Of a stretch of DNA of 64,000 bases, positions 58,891-64,000 are shown piece by piece. Each line of letters begins with the position of its first letter. The first letter of the stretch is position 1. The position numbers and the translations under genes were made by a program. The notes under the pieces are model-generated. The model saw only the letters and a program-made list of their open reading frames with translations, had not been told where the DNA came from and ran no database searches. Source of the stretch: Marsupella aquatica (Eukaryota; Marchantiophyta). Location: contig OZ316897.1 of assembly GCA_973895155.1 (NCBI GenBank), positions 21,390,001 through 21,454,000 of the forward strand, given 5' to 3'.

Positions 58891-61513
58891 CACTAGTTTG
58901 TGTCCATGAAACACCTTATGACCGTCTACGGGCCATTTAGGGTGTGTCAAAGTTCTCCTATAACCAAAGTGTTACAGCTTTAATTTTTTGGAAGTCTTAT
59001 TCATCCTTATGGGGTACGTATTTTGGTAGCCCATACCAATTTTGCCCTGGTCGAAACAACCTTTTATGATTGTCCCGAGCCATAACTGGGTTACAACTTT
59101 GCTTTGACACGTTCTATTAGTTTGCAGGGGGGGTGTGCATTTACATGTGCCACAAGGGATGAGTTATGGATGATCCCGTTCAGAGTAAGTGCTTTTGGCC
59201 TGTATGTCCCTGCAGACGAGCCCAAGGTTAGCCTGTTTATTTACCTCAACAAGCGATCACAATAACATTCTAATAATGCAGAGTGACTGCCCAGAGAGGC
59301 ATGGCTGAGTGGTAGTTCGTCTAAGTGGTGACTGTCTAAGTGGTGACTGATTGGTGGGTGCAAGTGATGTGATTGACTGTTCCCTTTCTGTGGGATTTCA
59401 CAGATTTCTCCTTAAAAATTTAAAATAATAATAATACATAGTGACTGGCATGTTGTTTCTATCCTTGGATAATGGGATGTTGCAATGATGCAATGTTGTG
59501 ATGACTCTATGTTTGGATCTATGTTGTGATGACGCAAATTCAAAATCTCAAAGTTAAAAATTACAGGCCTGTTTGGTTAGCAGCTGCGACATTTTTTGAC
59601 TTCCCCGGAAGTTGATTTTGGCCTCCTGCAACTTTTATGGGGGTTCCCATAATGCAATCCTTACAGCCAACTAGTAAAGTCTACATGCTTTGAGACACCC
59701 TATTATTCACTCAAGGGTAATGTGGGGGGCGATGTCAAAAACGTTACCGTTTATATGAAGACGTACACTTCCAATCCAAGGAGCCTCCTCTTCCAATACC
59801 GCAGGCTCCACCCTAATACCATGTCACGCATTACCCAGCCCAGCATAGACAGTGTCCTCCGGGACAGAGGCTCCCCAACAGATCCCCTAACTTGCAGATC
59901 CCTTTCCTTACACCATTTATTTGTTCTCAGGTATTGATTTTGTACACTTTCCACAAGATCCCCTTCCTTCCACCATTTTTTCTCACGTATTGATTTTGTC
60001 TCCTCACGTATTGATTTTGTCTTCTTTTCACAAAAACTCCGTCTCCTTTTACTCCGGTTAGTGGACTAAACCATTAAACACTACAGACCGCGTTACTAAC
60101 GAATTCACCGAAACAAGCTATTCGACTCGCGACAATGTTCTCAGCACTGCCTTTGCCTTTGCCGCTTGTTTTAGGCGAACATGGGGCACTACCGCACATC
60201 CGCGTAGATCCATATGGGCGCCTGAGCTAGTTAAATGAAACCGGCCTTCTTAGCTTCCATTCATAGAATAAGTCTGCCTGGTTGGTAGCTGCTAATCAGA
60301 AATCAACATCTAGCTCATCGACCCACATTGTCAGTTGTTCTGAGAACTTTCCAAAACATGATTAAGCGTCTTCGTCTTTTATGACAATTTCGAAGCCCTG
60401 TTATAGCCCGACGACATCTAAGAGCCCGTCTCCATGCGTGAATATTATCGATCACCTTCCCCGTGGGGTCTAATCCGTCGCTTTACCATACCAAAGACAG
60501 ACTGAGGCGAATGACAGGCTATGGAAGTAAATGAAATGCTCTATCGATTGAAGCTTGTGACATTTAAAATTGGCAAATGTCGTAGATATGCTCCACCGAA
60601 GCGTACATCCTACACCCTAAATATCTCAAGCCCAGGTTGAGTCAACATTTATCAATACGGTTTGATAGGCTCATGAGACGTTCCAATTCTCAAGGAATTT
60701 CTATTGCAAAACGCCATCAAATGGTCCTGACTGACCACGAAAATCACCACAGCTTCGTTTCTGACATTATAATTGAAGCGTGTACTAACTATATTTACAG
60801 CAACTAAGTCTAAATATCTGAGGAGATGACAGGAAGCTGCCAAATTCTTGCTCACAACAGCCAAATGCGGTTTCCAGGCTATTGATCTTTCAAGTGATCT
60901 CTCATTGAATCGGACTTTAAATCTGTCAAAACTGTGTCCGACCGTCCAGCCGGGGGAGTACCGATCAGGGGGGAAAGTCAGTTGTTTCTATTGAAACATC
61001 GTGCTTCAACTTAAGGCATAGCAAAATAGAGCTTGCACACAAAATACGTAGAGAAAGAACTTGCATTCTGTCCAGACTAGCCTTACATTTGAAATATATT
61101 GTACACCCAGCCCTGCCAGAACTAAAATCCCATCAAGCTTCATAAACTCAACATTTCGATGCTGCGAAGAAAACCTCAAAGTTTATGGTCATGTAAAGCC
61201 TGAATAACAGACTGACCTGAACAAATGTCCCCCACATTTCCAGCAGAATAGAAGATAGCAGATTTTGAGACCTTTTCCTACACCCATTTGAAAAACTATT
61301 CAGACGGCCAGACTTTTCTAAACGAGGGTATGAGTGCCATACAAAAAACTTGGCTCTGCCCAGAAGGAACCCAAAAAGGACATGCACTATTTGGATAGAT
61401 CGATGCATATAAGTTCACAGATCTAAAGTATAGAATTGTAGAATCTTTTTCAAATTCCTACAGATCTAGAGAACATAGAATTCCAGTTCAATTTTCTTTA
61501 AATTCCTCCGGAT
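58891..61513. other. Intergenic region downstream of kelch copy 4
   Basis: No gene is recognised. 59,302-59,312 reads TGGCTGAGTGG, an A-box-like word, without a matching B box. 59,975-60,025 has a repeated TCACGTATTGATTTTGTC. The last few hundred bases should include the 3' UTR of the kelch gene that ends at 61,514. Confidence 0.45.
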
Positions 61514-62520
61514 CTAAATGAAAGGAACTAGGATGATTGTAGAATCAGGATCAAATTTTCCAACAGAGCGTTGAACTATCTCCAGCACAATATCTTTATC
61601 CTCACCACTGAAACCTTTCGTTTGAAGAAGACAAGCTCCACCATTTTCTTCAAGTCGACCGGGAAGTTGACACACAGTTAAGAGCTCACCACCAACCATT
61701 ACAGCTTGACCGTCAAGTCCACAACATAGATCAGGGGATACATCCGAAAATCCCTCATATTCATCCCACCGAGCCAAAATTGAATGCGAAGGATCCCATG
61801 ACAGAAATCTCTGCTCGCGATGAACATAAGCTAACCTTTCAATGCAATCATTCGTATCTGTAAAACGATGGAAGCATCCGTTTACCATAAACATGTCGCT
61901 GGTGAGCACGCCTCCCCCTCTGGCAGGATCGTACCATGTGTCCCACTCATCGTTGTCTGGATAATATCTCAACAGGGTAATTGGATCGACACCATTAGAG
62001 CCAAAGATTAGTCCCCCGTATACATAGAACACTCCACTTTTTTCTGCAACATGATGATATGCTCGAGGCTCCACCATGTCCGCTATACTGGCCCAAGCAT
62101 TGACCTCGGGATCGTAAACTTCACATTCAAGTACAGGTCCGCCATCCGAGCCTCCGAACACATAAATCTTTCCACGGAAGGCACCGACAGCAAAACATCG
62201 TCTCTGCCTCTGCATACTAGCACATCTTCTCCATGGCTGGTCTGTGCGCGCCGGATCAAACACGTATACTTCCGGCTCGCACCGCGGCAACTGTTCTCCC
62301 GCAGAGCCCCTCCCAAAACCCCCCCTAACACGTAGATCTTCCCATCCAATGAGATGATTTTACAATCCAAGCGAATTCCTACGTCAAATGGAAGCAAAGG
62401 CAGCGGATAAAGAGATTTATCTTTATAGAGACTTAGCGCAGGGATGCTTGGAAACCCACAACATCCAGGCCTTTCAAATTGCACTCCAGCAGCCAATCCT
62501 GATAACTCGTTGTAGCTCAT
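61514..62520 (-). CDS. Kelch-repeat protein, copy 4 (frameshifted)
   Basis: The ATG at 62,520 starts MSYNELSGLAAGV, matching the MSY of the other copies. The first frame reads to KIYVLGG; the rest, from PRCEPEVYVFDPART to the stop at 61,514, is in another frame. The switch falls at a seven-base C run (62,319-62,325 on the plus strand), one base short of restoring the frame; the joined gene would have 335 residues. Later kelch units are clear: GKIYVFGGSDGG ... EVYDPEVNAWASIADM, and FYVYGG. The C-terminal GELLTVCQLPG ... LLQTKGFSG is kept. Everything else is open, so this is either a very recent mutation or a sequence error. The function is unknown. Confidence 0.82.
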
Positions 62521-62523
62521 CTT

Positions 62524-62664
62524 CTATACTGTAACTAATGAGCTGTGCACCCAAAGAACACAACGAACAATGGAAAACGGATGCTCCTGCTCAATATCGG
62601 TAGCAAATTCCTCGTAGAATTTGAGGACTTGAACCAATGCACCACCAAGTTCAAGATCATACAT
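62524..62664 (-). other. Relic or upstream ORF matching the kelch N-terminal leader
   Basis: A 46-codon frame begins at the ATG at 62,664 (MYDLELGGALVQVL) and stops at a TAG two codons before the kelch ATG. It aligns with residues 11-58 of kelch copy 1 (LGDALEVV; NEEVVYDL; SLQCMHNSL). One stop codon therefore separates what is a single protein in copy 1. It may be a uORF if transcribed. Confidence 0.6.
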
Positions 62665-64000
62665 CGAGCATCTCTAGGTCGAATGTATGAGCATTCGATA
62701 ATTCGCTCTACTACCCGCGTTCCAGGACGTACAGATCTAGCTTCTGGATTGACTAAGCTACAGCTTTCCATGTATGGGAAGTAGAGTACATTACAATGTT
62801 AACCGGAAATGGAACGCAGTAGCGCTGACGCGTTTAGTTTGGTATTTTGAAAGCGCTTAAACGGTCATTTCTTCGACCCGATGATCGCGCGAACTGGATC
62901 CAACTAGCGAAGCTGTTTCAAGGAAGTTAGGTTTTCAAAACGGTCATTGGTACGACGGATGACCACAGGAAAGGTGTTCCAACAGTTGAAATTTCAAAGT
63001 TATTAGAACGGTCATTAATCCTATGACGCGATGATATAGGAATTTTCGGGGTAGTGAATTGAGCTACCACACCGTCCATGTGCTCTACGATTGATGATTT
63101 AGGAATTTTAAGGGGAAGCTTAGAATGAACACGTTAGAAGGTCGAATTTGGAATTTATGCAGGGTCCCCTCGACTCGAGTTACATCCCAGACCTGACGAC
63201 TGTGGAGAGTCAAGCTCCGCAGACCCAGTAAGACCACAAATCAACAGCGTGGAAACGTATGACCAGATAGGCTAGACACGACGCCAATCCTTACTGTACG
63301 TGGTGGTGACTGTCGATCGAGTGTGCCATTTTAGTAGTTCTTTTTTTGGTGAAGTGGCTAATGCAAACTCTGCGTTGAACAAACTAAGTGTCGATACACC
63401 TGGAAAGTTCATGCCCGTAGGAAGGGTTGCCCCTCACTCCAATCTCATAGCCACTTCCATTTGTGTACTAATGTGCACCCTCGTCCCTTTGGACAATGAT
63501 TTACTCAGAGATCGAACTGAGCTTTAGTACAGCTGACTCCAGCCTCCATCGCGTCATTGACCCTCCCGAGCCGTCGAACGCAATGAGTTCTCGTGAGACC
63601 GCTACCTTGCCGAGGAGCTAGTTGCCCAATGCACTGAAGGAGGAATCATGGTAGGAAAGTAACTGTAAGGCTGCACAGCGAGACAGATTATATGATACCT
63701 ACCCGGCAATGGCGCCCCGGTTCAACTACAGCACTCTTGAGACATCATCGTGTGAACTCTTTGAAATAAGGCGTTAGAAGCTGTAAATGAGAACCCTCCG
63801 AGTACTGGAGATGACTAAGAAATCCGATCAGAAAGGTGATAGTGCAACTGAAGTGGAGCGTTGATTGTAATAGAGTACAGTTTCTGAGAATTCTCGAAGA
63901 ACCCTATTGACGAATGACCCGAACGAAATCCTGGTATTGTGCGTTGAGCTTGAAAGGTGGCCTTCGATACTTCACATTACCTGGAATAGAGTCCAATGAG
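62665..64000. other. 5' region of kelch copy 4 with a diverged F module
   Basis: No gene is recognised. 62,880-63,050 has loose repeats of AACGGTCATT followed by GACG(C/G)ATGA. 63,185-63,485 is a diverged flank module F (AAGCTCCGCAGACCCAGTA; GGTGAAGTGGCTAATGCAAA; ACTAATGTGC). No array of the 37-kb or 52-kb type lies between the gene and this module. Confidence 0.5.

Noticed and set aside
59302-59312. tRNA gene suggested by TGGCTGAGTGG
   Set aside because: There is no matching B box and no cloverleaf can be folded around it by eye.

Overview
The window is nuclear DNA of a land plant. It holds spliced genes with GT-AG introns, a plant-type MLH3, a secreted germin-like protein, Ty1/copia retrotransposons primed by initiator-Met tRNA, and a CACTA transposon end. 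A cysteine-free germin-like protein and three locally duplicated intronless kelch genes make a non-seed plant (bryophyte, lycophyte or fern grade) more likely than a flowering plant. That placement is inference. No bacterial system, CRISPR array or rRNA gene is present.

Layout. 1-3.7 kb: the end of a CACTA transposon beside a decayed copia element with its 3' LTR. 4.8-12.8 kb (+): a complete MLH3 gene that I resolve into 24 exons; the exons join without a frame break into 1110 codons plus stop. 15.4-16.4 kb (-): a two-exon germin-like protein gene with a TATA box. 18.7-21.1 kb: a pair of dispersed repeats around a solo LTR that carries a nested 354-bp inverted-repeat element. 21-25.6 kb: AT-rich DNA without recognisable genes.

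25.6-64 kb is a kelch-gene neighbourhood broken up by copia elements. Kelch copies, all on the minus strand, lie at 35.07-36.31 kb (intact, 412 aa), 48.47-48.90 kb (pseudogene), 50.56-51.51 kb (318 aa) and 61.51-62.52 kb (one frameshift in a seven-base homopolymer). The first and third have a long array of imperfect repeats on their 5' side (36.99-38.56 and 52.08-53.70 kb). A second shared module beyond the arrays recurs five times, once without any kelch gene. The 3' flank of the first kelch gene was split by a young copia element (29,647-34,520) with a 5-bp target duplication; the empty site survives in a paralogous copy near 47,990.

Roles. MLH3 acts in meiotic crossover formation and mismatch repair. 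The germin-like protein is a secreted metal-binding cupin. The kelch proteins are beta-propeller proteins without a recognisable F-box and of unknown partner. These genes do not form one pathway. The main story of the window is local duplication of kelch loci, repeat expansion upstream of them, and nested transposon insertions that can be dated relative to one another through their empty sites.
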